The notes under the pieces were generated by a model. That model did not search any database. It was not told the DNA's origin and saw only the letters and a program-made list of their open reading frames with translations. Of a DNA stretch of 15,259 nucleotides, positions 1 through 6,929 are shown in pieces. The number at the start of each line of letters is the position of its first letter. Positions within the stretch are counted from its first letter, which is position 1. The position numbers and the translations under genes were made by a program. This DNA comes from Stenotrophomonas_A sp036403795 (GTDB lineage: Bacteria > Pseudomonadota > Gammaproteobacteria > Xanthomonadales > Xanthomonadaceae). Where the stretch lies: positions 1 through 15,259 of the forward strand of contig DASWQJ010000058.1 in the NCBI GenBank assembly GCA_036403795.1, written 5' to 3'.

Positions 1-13
1 GATCAATCGTGGT

Positions 14-415
14 TTGGTCTGCCATCCAATGCAGGGCTGGGAGTCAATCGAAGGTGTCCTGAAGAGCTTCGACAGGAAGCGCTGGAAATGGATGATGAAA
101 GGCATCCTTGAGCGCTTTCCCGACGCGATCGTCACGCAGTACAACCCACACGATGGTAGCCCTTCAGAATGGATATCGATGCGATGCTTCCTTGATACGC
201 GTCCACCAGGAGTCAATGGCCCCGTCGGGGATCAACTCTTTGTATTTGACGAGAAGCGCGATCAAACCGTGTATCACATACATAATGGGAATCTCGATGA
301 CATCCATGTGCTCCGGGAACCCGCTGACGCGATTGACCGCTACTGCGCCCACGTGCTTCGCCGGCATCAATACGAATTTGATTTCTCGCCCTGGAGCGAA
401 CCCCTCAAGGGTTGA
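14..415 (+). CDS. Small protein of unknown family, possible CDI-type immunity protein (start uncertain)
   Basis: I do not recognise the family. The product is a soluble, Trp- and Asp-rich protein of about 130 residues with no signal peptide or membrane segment. Its frame is open to the left edge (from base 2), with a TTG at 14 and an ATG at 29, so it may begin upstream of the window. Codon choice looks genuinely coding (many GAC, ATC, CTC, CGC) but includes AGG, ATA and CGA and is less GC-rich than later genes, suggesting horizontal origin. A fragment resembling the pre-toxin part of CdiA/FHA exoproteins follows in the same frame and orientation. In CDI loci a small immunity gene typically sits just before an orphan CdiA-CT fragment, so an immunity role is a reasonable guess. 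That role rests on context only; nothing in the protein proves it. Confidence 0.5.
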   Translation: MVCHPMQGWESIEGVLKSFDRKRWKWMMKGILERFPDAIVTQYNPHDGSPSEWISMRCFLDTRPPGVNGPVGDQLFVFDEKRDQTVYHIHNGNLDDIHVLREPADAIDRYCAHVLRRHQYEFDFSPWSEPLKG

Positions 416-574
416 GGTGTGGTTGATGGCGGCGACATCGTCACGGACAAAGCCCAAGGCATTGACGCGGCAGCCGGCGATATAGCCGACCGGATGGGCT
501 GAACTGAAGGCAGCAAGGAGAAAGCAATCCTGCATGGCGCCGTGTGCGCGGCCATCGCAAGAAAGCCAACGTAG
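416..574 (+). pseudogene. Decayed fragment resembling a CdiA/FHA pre-toxin region
   Basis: Directly after the stop of the preceding ORF and in the same frame, translation gives a stretch ending DKAQGIDAAAGDIADRMG, then TGA (500-502), then TEGSKEKAILHGAVCAAIA, then a TAG at 572. From memory, CdiA/FHA exoproteins near the pretoxin-VENN region carry a segment of the type IGDIADRMGWKEGSPEKIALHGLVG. If that comparison holds, the TGA replaces the Trp codon TGG and the reading frame is then lost within 25 codons. There is no ribosome-binding site and no full-length ORF, so this is best read as a remnant of an orphan CDI module. The match is recalled rather than searched; the alternative is ordinary non-coding DNA. 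Confidence 0.4.
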
Positions 575-771
575 GCAGTGACGACCCCACGACCCTGATC
601 ACGGGTGGAACGGCTGCGATCCATGGCGGCCAAGTCAGTACGCTCCACCGCGGTGCACCTCAGAGGCGGAGCGCCGGCGTCAACGTGCGCTTAGTGCAAG
701 CGTCCGCCCAAGCCTTCCCTCACCCCCTCTTCTCGCTCCATTCGCAGGCGCTCTACGTCCCTGCCGCCACG

Positions 772-790
772 CTCCCGGAAAACCGGGAGG
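772..790 (+). promoter_or_regulatory. Hairpin sequestering the ribosome-binding site of the propeller-PEBP gene
   Basis: A perfect 7-bp stem (CTCCCGG at 772-778 with CCGGGAG at 783-789) closes an AAAA tetraloop. Its 3' arm contains the Shine-Dalgarno sequence GGGAGG (785-790), which lies 7 bases before the ATG at 798. In the folded mRNA the ribosome-binding site would be paired. This could lower or regulate translation, for example by temperature or a bound factor, but no regulatory behaviour can be shown from sequence. Confidence 0.5.
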
Positions 791-797
791 ACCCCCC

Positions 798-2573
798 ATG
801 CAACCGTGCACCTTGATGTTGGCGCTTGCCGCCGCACTGGCCGCCCCCGTGGCCTCCGCGCAACAAGGCGACGGCACCGACGTCGCGGCACAGGTCCACA
901 CCTTCAAGCCCGCCAAGGTGCCGGCCGATGAGGCGCGCGTGGGCGCTTTGAAGGCACCGGATGGTTTCTCGATCAAGCCGCTGGCCAGGGACCTGGGCAA
1001 CGTGCGCATCATTGCGGTCGCGCCCAATGGCGACATTTACGCGTCGCGTCGCGAAGAGGGCGAGGTCTTGTTGCTGAAGGACGCCAACGAAGACGGCGCC
1101 CTCGATGCAGCGCCCAAGGTGGTCGCGACCCGGCCCAGCGTGCACGGCCTGGCGATCCACGATGGCCAGCTCTATATGGCCACGGCCAAGGAAGTGTTTC
1201 GCGCGCCCATCCAGCCCGATGGCACGCTGGGCGAAGAAATCATGATCATCGGCGATCTGCCCGATGGGGGTCAGCATCCCAATCGCACGATGGCCTTCGG
1301 GCCGGACGGCAAGCTGTATATCAGCGTGGGCTCGTCCTGCAACGCCTGCAACGAGACCAATCCGGAGCACGCCGCATTGTTGCGTGCCGAGCCCGATGGA
1401 AAGTCGCGCACCATCTTCGCCAGCGGATTACGCAACCTGATCGGCTTCGCCTGGGATCCTGGAACCGGCGAGCTGTGGGGATTCGACCACGGCATGGATT
1501 ATCTGGGCGACGATATCCAACCGGAAGAAATCAACCACATCGTGAAGGGCAAGCAATACGGTTGGCCGCACATCTGGGGCACGGATGGCGTCAATCCGCA
1601 GAGCACCCCGCCAGGTGGGTTGACCAAGGAGCAGTGGAAATCCATGAGCGAGCCGATGGCGCTGGGGTACACCGCGCACTCGGCGCCGATGCAGTGGGTG
1701 TTCTACAACGGCAAGGCGTTCCCTACGCAGTATCGCGGGGATGCGTTCGTCACCATGCGCGGCTCGTGGAATCGCAAGCCGGCGTCCGGTTATGAAGTCG
1801 TGCGGGTGAAGTTCGACAACGGCAAGCCGACGGCCGTCGAGCCGTTTGTGCAGGGCTTCCTGGTGGACGGTGGTACCCATCACATCGCGCGGCCGGTGGG
1901 TCTGGCCATGACGCCGGGTGGCGCTTTGCTCGTGGGCGACGATGCCAATGGCGTGATCTATCGGGTGGCCTACCAGGGTGGCCCCAAGCCTGCCGCGCCG
2001 CCGCCGATTCCTGCCGGCCCGCTCAAGGCGCAGGTGGAGCAGGGCAATGGCGTGCCGCTGGCGTTGGCGCGCGTGGGGCAGGTAGCCGCCATCCAGGTGG
2101 ATTCGCCGGCTTTCGCCGACAACGCGCCGCTGGACAAGCGCTACAGCGAGTATCACGACGGCGTGTCGCCGCCGCTGTCGTGGAGCGCGGTGCCCAACGC
2201 GAAGTCCTATGCGTTGATCATGGAGGATCCGGATTCGCGTCCGATCAAGCCGTTCGTGCACTGGGTGGCCTGGAACATCCCGGGGGATGTGACCTCGCTG
2301 CCCGAGGGCGTGCCGGAACAGCTGCGGCTGAAGGATCCGGAGGGTTTGATGCAGGGCCCGACCACGCGTGGCTCGCCGGGCTATTTCGGCCCGCGGCCGC
2401 CGGTGGGCGATCCGCCGCACCATTACCGCTTCCAGGTGCTCGCGTTGGACACGATGCTTGATCTCAAACCGGGATCGACCCGGGATGAAGTCCTCGCGGC
2501 GGCGAAAGGCCACGTCATCGGCAAGGGCGAGCGCACGGGCACCTATGCCCAGACCCAGCCGCCGCTGAAGTAA
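798..2573 (+). CDS. Exported beta-propeller (PQQ glucose/sorbosone dehydrogenase-like) fused to a YbhB/PEBP domain
   Basis: 591 residues. Residues 1-21 form a Sec signal peptide (Leu/Ala core, cleavage likely after ASA), so the protein should act in the periplasm. Residues ~50-392 resemble the six-bladed PQQ-dependent glucose/L-sorbosone dehydrogenase propeller: GQHPNRTMAFGPDGKLYISVG with H160 and R163 in the active-site region, GLRNLIGFAWDP, and the DHGMDYLGDD segment. A Cys pair (C181, C184) lies beside it. A Pro/Ala-rich linker (~395-408) leads to a PEBP/YbhB (Raf-kinase-inhibitor-like) domain at ~430-588 with SPPLSW, MEDPDS, HWVAWNIP, GYFGPRPP and GHVIGKGERTGTY. The ATG is fixed by GGGAGG seven bases upstream and by the signal peptide. 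Oxidation of a sugar or related alcohol with PQQ is the family expectation; the substrate and the role of the PEBP domain are unknown. The gene stands alone and is followed by a terminator-like repeat. Confidence 0.88.
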   Translation: MQPCTLMLALAAALAAPVASAQQGDGTDVAAQVHTFKPAKVPADEARVGALKAPDGFSIKPLARDLGNVRIIAVAPNGDIYASRREEGEVLLLKDANEDGALDAAPKVVATRPSVHGLAIHDGQLYMATAKEVFRAPIQPDGTLGEEIMIIGDLPDGGQHPNRTMAFGPDGKLYISVGSSCNACNETNPEHAALLRAEPDGKSRTIFASGLRNLIGFAWDPGTGELWGFDHGMDYLGDDIQPEEINHIVKGKQYGWPHIWGTDGVNPQSTPPGGLTKEQWKSMSEPMALGYTAHSAPMQWVFYNGKAFPTQYRGDAFVTMRGSWNRKPASGYEVVRVKFDNGKPTAVEPFVQGFLVDGGTHHIARPVGLAMTPGGALLVGDDANGVIYRVAYQGGPKPAAPPPIPAGPLKAQVEQGNGVPLALARVGQVAAIQVDSPAFADNAPLDKRYSEYHDGVSPPLSWSAVPNAKSYALIMEDPDSRPIKPFVHWVAWNIPGDVTSLPEGVPEQLRLKDPEGLMQGPTTRGSPGYFGPRPPVGDPPHHYRFQVLALDTMLDLKPGSTRDEVLAAAKGHVIGKGERTGTYAQTQPPLK

Positions 2574-2587
2574 AACGGGGTCAGGTT
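2573..2587 (+). repeat. Orphan left arm of the GGGGTCAG palindromic repeat
   Basis: AAACGGGGTCAGGTT begins on the last base of the preceding gene's TAA stop and matches the left arm of the complete copies at 2615 and 9264. No right arm follows before the next copy, so this is a truncated element or one half of a tandem pair. The bases between it and the next copy contain a degenerate arm (GAAACGGAGCCAG, 2596-2608). Confidence 0.7.
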
Positions 2588-2614
2588 GAGTTATTGAAAC
2601 GGAGCCAGAACCGG

Positions 2615-2666
2615 AAACGGGGTCAGGTCCAGTTCGCCGTGAGAACTGTACCTGACCCCGTTTTTT
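2615..2666 (+). terminator. GGGGTCAG palindromic element acting as a likely bidirectional terminator
   Basis: A long imperfect hairpin: AAACGGGGTCAGGT (2615-2628) pairs with ACCTGACCCCGTTT (2650-2663). After a single mismatch there is an inner 6-bp stem CAGTTC/GAACTG around a 7-base loop, and TTTTTT follows at 2661-2666. On the plus strand this fits a strong intrinsic terminator for the propeller-PEBP gene. On the minus strand the stem is followed by only TTT, a weaker stop for the converging aminotransferase. The same arm-mismatch-inner-stem plan recurs inside the DUF3348 gene at 9264-9323, so this is a dispersed REP-like element and not only a local terminator. Confidence 0.75.
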
Positions 2667-2670
2667 CGGA

Positions 2671-2686
2671 TCGGGCCTCGGCCCGA
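2671..2686. other. Short GC hairpin between convergent genes
   Basis: TCGGGC (2671-2676) pairs perfectly with GCCCGA (2681-2686) around a CTCG tetraloop, immediately downstream of the palindromic element and 19 bases past the aminotransferase stop codon. No T-run follows on either strand, so on its own it is a weak terminator. It probably assists transcript ending between the two convergent genes. Confidence 0.35.
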
Positions 2687-2705
2687 CCCACCGGTTTGCT
2701 TACGA

Positions 2706-3905
2706 TCAACCCTTGGCGACGGTTGCCACCGCGTTCGCCACGTAATCCAGGTTGTTCTGGCTCAGCGCGGCCACGCAGATGCGGCCGGTGCCCACCGCGT
2801 AGATCGCGAACTCATCGCGCAGGCGATCCACTTGCGCCTTGCTCAGGCCCGAGTACGAGAACATGCCGGCCTGGCGCTCGATGAACGCGAATTCCGGCGC
2901 ACCGAGCTCGGCGAGCTTGGCCACCAGCCCGGCGCGCAACGAGTGGATGCGCTCGCGCATCTCCGTCAGCTCGGTTTCCCACGCCTGCCGCAGCTCTGTG
3001 CTGTCCAGCACGCCGGCCACCAGGGCCGCGCCGTGCGTGGAAGGGCTGGAGTAGATCGTGCGGATGATGCGCTTGACCTGCGACTGCACGGCCTTGGCCT
3101 GGGTCGCGTTGGCCGACACCACCGACAGCGCGCCTACGCGCTCGCCATACAGCGAGAACGACTTGGAGTACGAACTGGCGACCACGAAGTCCATGTCCAT
3201 GCCTGCCAGCAGGCGCACGGCATAGGCGTCGTCGTCGATGCCCTTGTCGAAGCCCTGGTAGGCGATGTCGACGAAGGGGAACAGGCCGCGCTCCTTCAGC
3301 AGCTCGGCGACGGTGCGCCATTGCGCGTGGGTGAGATCGGCGCCGGTCGGGTTGTGGCAGCAGGCGTGCAGCAGGACCACGCTGCCGGGCGCCAGCTGGC
3401 GCAGGTCGGCCAGCATCCCGTTGAAGTCCAGGCCGTGCGTGGCGGCGTCGAAATAGGTGTAGTCGACGACCTCGAAACCGGCGGCGCCGAACACCGCGCG
3501 ATGGTTTTCCCAGCTCGGGTTGCTGATGGCGATGGTGCGGGTATCAAGCAGTTTGAGCAGCAGGTCCGCACCCACGCGCAGCGCACCGCTGCCGCCGATG
3601 GTCTGCGAGGTACCCACGCGACTGGCATCGAGCAGGGCCGAGTCGGCGCCGAACAGCAGTTTCTGCGTGGCCTGGTCATAGGCCGCCATGCCGTCGATCG
3701 GCAGGTAGCCGCGCGGTTTGGCGTCGAGCGCGAGCTGCTGTTCGATGCGGGAGACGGCGCGCAGCAGCGGGATGCGGCCGTTCTCGTCGTAATAGATGCC
3801 CACGCCCAGGTTGACCTTGTTGGGACGTGCGTCGGCGTTGTAGGCCTCGGTCAGGCCCAGGATCGGGTCACCGGGGACCTGTTCCACGTTTGCAAAGAAG
3901 GACAC
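2706..3905 (-). CDS. tyrB: Class I aspartate/aromatic-amino-acid aminotransferase
   Basis: 399 residues, close to E. coli AspC/TyrB (~397). It transfers the amino group between aspartate or aromatic amino acids and 2-oxoglutarate using pyridoxal phosphate in the cytoplasm, serving aspartate, tyrosine and phenylalanine metabolism. Landmarks in order: DPILGLTEAYNAD N-terminus, NLGVGIYYDENG, GGSGALRV phosphate-binding loop (~104-111), SNPSWENH, HACCHNPTG, VDIAYQGF, and SSYSKSFSLYGERVG with the PLP lysine K248; GRICVAAL near the end carries the expected substrate-carboxylate Arg. I place the start at a GTG because the homologous protein begins MSFFANVEQ; the frame is open further upstream, but those residues do not resemble the family and no Shine-Dalgarno supports them. 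The choice between AspC-like and TyrB-like specificity cannot be settled by eye. It is transcribed divergently from the TonB receptor. Confidence 0.93.
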   Translation of the reverse strand: MSFFANVEQVPGDPILGLTEAYNADARPNKVNLGVGIYYDENGRIPLLRAVSRIEQQLALDAKPRGYLPIDGMAAYDQATQKLLFGADSALLDASRVGTSQTIGGSGALRVGADLLLKLLDTRTIAISNPSWENHRAVFGAAGFEVVDYTYFDAATHGLDFNGMLADLRQLAPGSVVLLHACCHNPTGADLTHAQWRTVAELLKERGLFPFVDIAYQGFDKGIDDDAYAVRLLAGMDMDFVVASSYSKSFSLYGERVGALSVVSANATQAKAVQSQVKRIIRTIYSSPSTHGAALVAGVLDSTELRQAWETELTEMRERIHSLRAGLVAKLAELGAPEFAFIERQAGMFSYSGLSKAQVDRLRDEFAIYAVGTGRICVAALSQNNLDYVANAVATVAKG

Positions 3906-3978
3906 GGCAGTACTCGCAGGAGACGGAATGAGGGGGTGCTTCCGGAGCATTTGGCACGCGGTGCGGCCAAACCCCGTC

Positions 3979-3984
3979 ATCGTA
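3979..3984 (-). promoter_or_regulatory. Weak candidate -10 box for the aminotransferase
   Basis: On the minus strand TACGAT lies about 74 bases before the GTG start, in the 169-base gap between the divergent aminotransferase and TonB-receptor genes. It resembles a sigma-70 -10 element, but no convincing -35 box is present at the right spacing. I found no clear promoter for the receptor in the same gap and no obvious Fur box. Confidence 0.2.
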
Positions 3985-4074
3985 ACAAAGGCGCCCCAGA
4001 CCCGGGGCACGAGGCCCGACACGGTTGCGAGGATGGGCACACGGTCGTGGCACGGGCTGGGCGACAATCCCGTC

Positions 4075-6219
4075 ATGCTGACCCCACGTGTTCATCTTCT
4101 GACGACTGCCCTGGCAGCCGCCCTCCCGGCTTTCGCGTTCAGCGTGTCTGCCAGCCCCGCCGACCCTGCTGGCCCTGGCGCCTCCGCCACCCTGCCAGCG
4201 GTGCAGGTCGAGGCGGCGCGGGTACGCGGCGTGGATGCCTTCGACCTGCCGGCCTCGATCGATACCGTGCAAGCCGACGCGGCCGCCAACGGTCCGGGCG
4301 TGCAAGCCTCCGAACTGCTCGCTGGCTTGCCCGGCGTGGTGGCCCGAGACCGCCAGAACTACGCCCAGGACACCCAGCTGTCGATCCGCGGCTTTGGCGC
4401 GCGTTCCACCTTCGGGGTGCGGGGCGTACGCCTGTATGCCGACGGCATCCCGGCCACCATGCCCGACGGCCAGGGGCAGCTCTCGCATTTCAATGTGATG
4501 GGCGCCGAGCGGGTGGAGGTGCTGCGCGGTCCTTTCTCGGCCCTGTACGGCAATGCCTCCGGCGGCGTGGTGCAGTGGTGGAGTGGCGATGGCGCGCCGG
4601 GGGATGCCTGGCGGCTGCGCACCACGACCGGCAGTTTCGAGACTTTGACCGCTGGCGCACAACTGCGCGGCGCGCAGGGTGCGTTCGACTACAACGTGGC
4701 CGCCAGCCACTTCGAGACCGGCGGCTACCGCGACCACAGCCGGGCTCGGCGCGAATCGGCCAACGCCAAGCTGGGGCTGGACCTGGGCGAGGGTCGCACG
4801 CTCAAACTTGTGCTCAACACCCTGGACGCGCCCGATGCGCAGGATCCGCTCGGCTTGACGCGCGCCCAGGTACAAGCCGATCCGCGCCAGGCCACGGCAG
4901 CGGCCAGCCAGTTCAATACCCGCAAGTCGGTGCGCCAGTCGCAGGCGGGCCTGGTCTATGGGCAGGAAAGCGACACCCAGACCTTGCGGCTGATGGGCTA
5001 TGCGGGGCAGCGGGAGGTCGAGCAGTTCCTGGCGGTACCGGTGGCCGTGCAGGCCAACCCGCTGCACGCCGGCGGCGTGGTGGACCTGGACGGCGACTAC
5101 GGCGGCGCCGACGCCCGCTGGTCTTGGCATGGCGCGCTGGCCGATCGACCGTTCGAGTTCACGATGGGCGCCAGTGCGGACCGCCAGCGCCAGCACCGCC
5201 TCGGTTACGAGAATTTCGTGGGTCCAGCGTTGGGGGTGAAAGGCGCACTGCGCCGGGACCAGCGCGACCGCGTGGAGAACCTGGACCAGTTCGCGCAGGC
5301 CTGGTGGCAGTGGAGCGAGCGATGGTCGGGCTTGCTCGGCGCGCGCCATAGCCAGGTGCGCTTTCGCTCTGACGATGCCTATGTCACCGCACGCAATCCG
5401 GACGACAGCGGCCGCACCGACTACTCGGCCACCACGCCGGTGGCCGGTGTCGTGTTTCGCGCCAGCGATGCCATGCGTTTGTACGTGTCGGCCGGCCGCG
5501 GCTTCGAAACGCCCACGTTCAACGAACTGGGTTACCGCGCCGATGGCGGCGCCGGTCTGGCGCTGGACCTGCGCCAGGCCACCAGCGACAACCTGGAGCT
5601 GGGCGCCAAGTGGCGCGCGGCCGGCGGCGAGGGTGCGATGGCGTTGTTCCGTGCCAATACGGACGACGAACTGGCCGTGGCCAGCAACACCAATGGCCGC
5701 AGCACCTATCGCAATATCGGCCGCACTAGACGGCAAGGCGTGGAGGCCAACTGGTCGCAACCACTGGGCGAATCGATGCGCCTGCAACTGGCCTACACCT
5801 GGCTGCAGGCGACAGTGCGCGAGGGCTACTGGGTGTGCGCGGCCAGCGGTTGTGCGGCGCCCGACACGTGGGTAGCGCCGGGCTCACGGCTGCCGGGCGT
5901 GCCGCGACAGCAGTGGTTCGCACGCTGGCAGTGGCAACCGGGCGCGTGGCAATTTGCCGTCGAAGGCGAGGCGGCCGATCGCACCACGGTCAATGACCTG
6001 GCGACCGAAGCGGCAGCGGGCTATGGCTTGTTGCACCTGGAAGCTTCGCGCGAGTGGACGTTGGGCTCCGGGTCGCTGCGGGCTTTCACCCGCCTGGACA
6101 ACGTGCTGGATCGTCGCTACGTGGGTTCGGTGATCGTCAACGACGGCAACGCCCGCTACTACGAGCCGGGCCCGCAGCGCGCGTGGCTGGCGGGGCTGGA
6201 ATGGAAGTTCCTGCCTTGA
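4075..6219 (+). CDS. TonB-dependent outer-membrane receptor
   Basis: 714 residues, a usual length for this family. Residues 1 to ~26 form a signal peptide (basic start, Leu/Ala core, ending SVSAS). A possible TonB box, LPAVQVEA, lies at about residues 38-46. The plug follows: QASELLAGLPGV, TQLSIRGFGARSTFGVRGV, LYADGIPATMPDGQGQ, and RVEVLRGPFSALYGNASGG. The rest is a beta-barrel rich in alternating aromatic/polar strands, with LYVSAGRGFETPTFNELGY and NVLDRRYVGS, ending GLEWKFLP. It would import a bound ligand across the outer membrane using TonB-ExbB-ExbD energy. The plug wording resembles ferric-siderophore/dicitrate receptors, but the ligand is unknown. There is no N-terminal signalling (STN) domain and no sigma/anti-sigma pair beside it. 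The ATG is chosen because it directly precedes the signal peptide; in-frame ATGs upstream would bury it. Confidence 0.92.
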   Translation: MLTPRVHLLTTALAAALPAFAFSVSASPADPAGPGASATLPAVQVEAARVRGVDAFDLPASIDTVQADAAANGPGVQASELLAGLPGVVARDRQNYAQDTQLSIRGFGARSTFGVRGVRLYADGIPATMPDGQGQLSHFNVMGAERVEVLRGPFSALYGNASGGVVQWWSGDGAPGDAWRLRTTTGSFETLTAGAQLRGAQGAFDYNVAASHFETGGYRDHSRARRESANAKLGLDLGEGRTLKLVLNTLDAPDAQDPLGLTRAQVQADPRQATAAASQFNTRKSVRQSQAGLVYGQESDTQTLRLMGYAGQREVEQFLAVPVAVQANPLHAGGVVDLDGDYGGADARWSWHGALADRPFEFTMGASADRQRQHRLGYENFVGPALGVKGALRRDQRDRVENLDQFAQAWWQWSERWSGLLGARHSQVRFRSDDAYVTARNPDDSGRTDYSATTPVAGVVFRASDAMRLYVSAGRGFETPTFNELGYRADGGAGLALDLRQATSDNLELGAKWRAAGGEGAMALFRANTDDELAVASNTNGRSTYRNIGRTRRQGVEANWSQPLGESMRLQLAYTWLQATVREGYWVCAASGCAAPDTWVAPGSRLPGVPRQQWFARWQWQPGAWQFAVEGEAADRTTVNDLATEAAAGYGLLHLEASREWTLGSGSLRAFTRLDNVLDRRYVGSVIVNDGNARYYEPGPQRAWLAGLEWKFLP

Positions 6220-6229
6220 GCGAGCGTGC

Positions 6230-6394
6230 TCAGCCAGGCGGCTGACCGGGCAGGCGTGCGGGCGATTCGGCATCGGCCGGGATCAATGCTTCCGGCTGTT
6301 CGCCTGCACCGCGATCTTCCATCTGTTCGGTGTCGCGCTTGCCGCGCTGCTCACCGGGGACGGGCGGCTGTTCGCGTAATGGGTCTCTGGGCAT
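6230..6394 (-). CDS. Possible small hydrophilic protein (54 aa)
   Basis: A 54-residue ORF starting MPRDPLREQPPVPGEQRG and ending LPGQPPG. It begins at an ATG preceded by GGAG with a 6-base gap, a good ribosome-binding site. The product is very hydrophilic, rich in Pro, Glu, Gln, Gly and Arg, with no membrane segment or recognisable motif, and is probably unstructured. It fills the gap between the TonB-receptor gene (plus strand, ending 11 bases away) and the Ku operon. I do not recognise it, and its short length means chance cannot be excluded. The remaining bases to 6554 hold no further gene I can support. Confidence 0.42.
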   Translation of the reverse strand: MPRDPLREQPPVPGEQRGKRDTEQMEDRGAGEQPEALIPADAESPARLPGQPPG

Positions 6395-6554
6395 GGCCGG
6401 CTCCAACGCAGATGGATCGATCGGGCGGCCAGTTCAACGCGTGCGCCGTGAAGGCGTTGCCAAACTGCATGGCCGCGACTTTGCGCTCACGTCTCAATAA
6501 CGGCGGCGGCGTTACTGCTGACGACCCCTCCCCGCCGATGCCCGGAGTCGCGCC

Positions 6555-6929
6555 ATGCGCCCGTCCGCACGTCGCCCCGACCGCCGCTTGTTCGAAGTGC
6601 CACTGGACCCGCCCTCCGTGCTGCCATCGCTGGAGAGCCACGGCGTGGCACAGGACTACCGCCATTACAGCCTGGCCGATTTCCAGCGTCGCCGGCGCCG
6701 TGGCGGACCCACCTGGCGCGATCTCTACCCTGCCTACGTCTTCGCACGGCTCACGCATGACGAGGACTGGCCGCGTACCGACGATAGCGATGAAGCCCTG
6801 GCCGCCCAGTGGGAGCAGATGCGTGGTGCATCGCGCCTGAGCTGGCGCCGCGCCCGCGCCGTGGTCGAGGACGCCTGGCTGGCCCTGGACCACATGCCCA
6901 ACGCCGCAATCCACGAGGCAACCCACTGA
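6555..6929 (+). CDS. Small uncharacterised protein, first gene of the Ku operon
   Basis: 124 residues beginning MRPSARRPDRRLFEVPLDPP, preceded by GGAG eight bases before the ATG. It is Arg- and Trp-rich with no signal peptide or membrane helix. There is a run of basic residues (QRRRRRGGP) around position 45 and an acidic patch (HDEDWPRTDDSDE) near 70-80. The stop codon overlaps the ku start as TGATG, so the two are very likely co-translated. I do not recognise the family. Coupling to ku suggests a role in, or co-regulation with, double-strand-break repair, and the basic patch would suit nucleic-acid contact, but both are inferences. The codon pattern fits the neighbouring genes, which supports it being real. 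Confidence 0.75.
   Translation: MRPSARRPDRRLFEVPLDPPSVLPSLESHGVAQDYRHYSLADFQRRRRRGGPTWRDLYPAYVFARLTHDEDWPRTDDSDEALAAQWEQMRGASRLSWRRARAVVEDAWLALDHMPNAAIHEATH

Noticed and set aside
164..535. 123-codon minus-strand ORF over the left-edge gene
   Set aside because: The plus-strand frame has a more natural protein composition and codon pattern and is followed in frame by the CdiA-like fragment; neither strand is certain, but plus is favoured.
1262..1275. GGGGGTCAG inside the propeller gene as another copy of the palindromic element
   Set aside because: Only the short core matches, no inverted arm follows, and it encodes the conserved GGQHPNR active-site segment.
2832..5351. 839-codon open frame on the plus strand
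   Set aside because: It runs antisense to the well-supported aminotransferase and then out of frame across the TonB receptor. The residue pattern (Arg/Gly/Ala/His-rich, no motif) is that of a GC-rich shadow frame.
3868..5787. 639-codon open frame on the minus strand
   Set aside because: Antisense to the TonB receptor, whose signal peptide, plug motifs and barrel are clear; this frame shows no domain.
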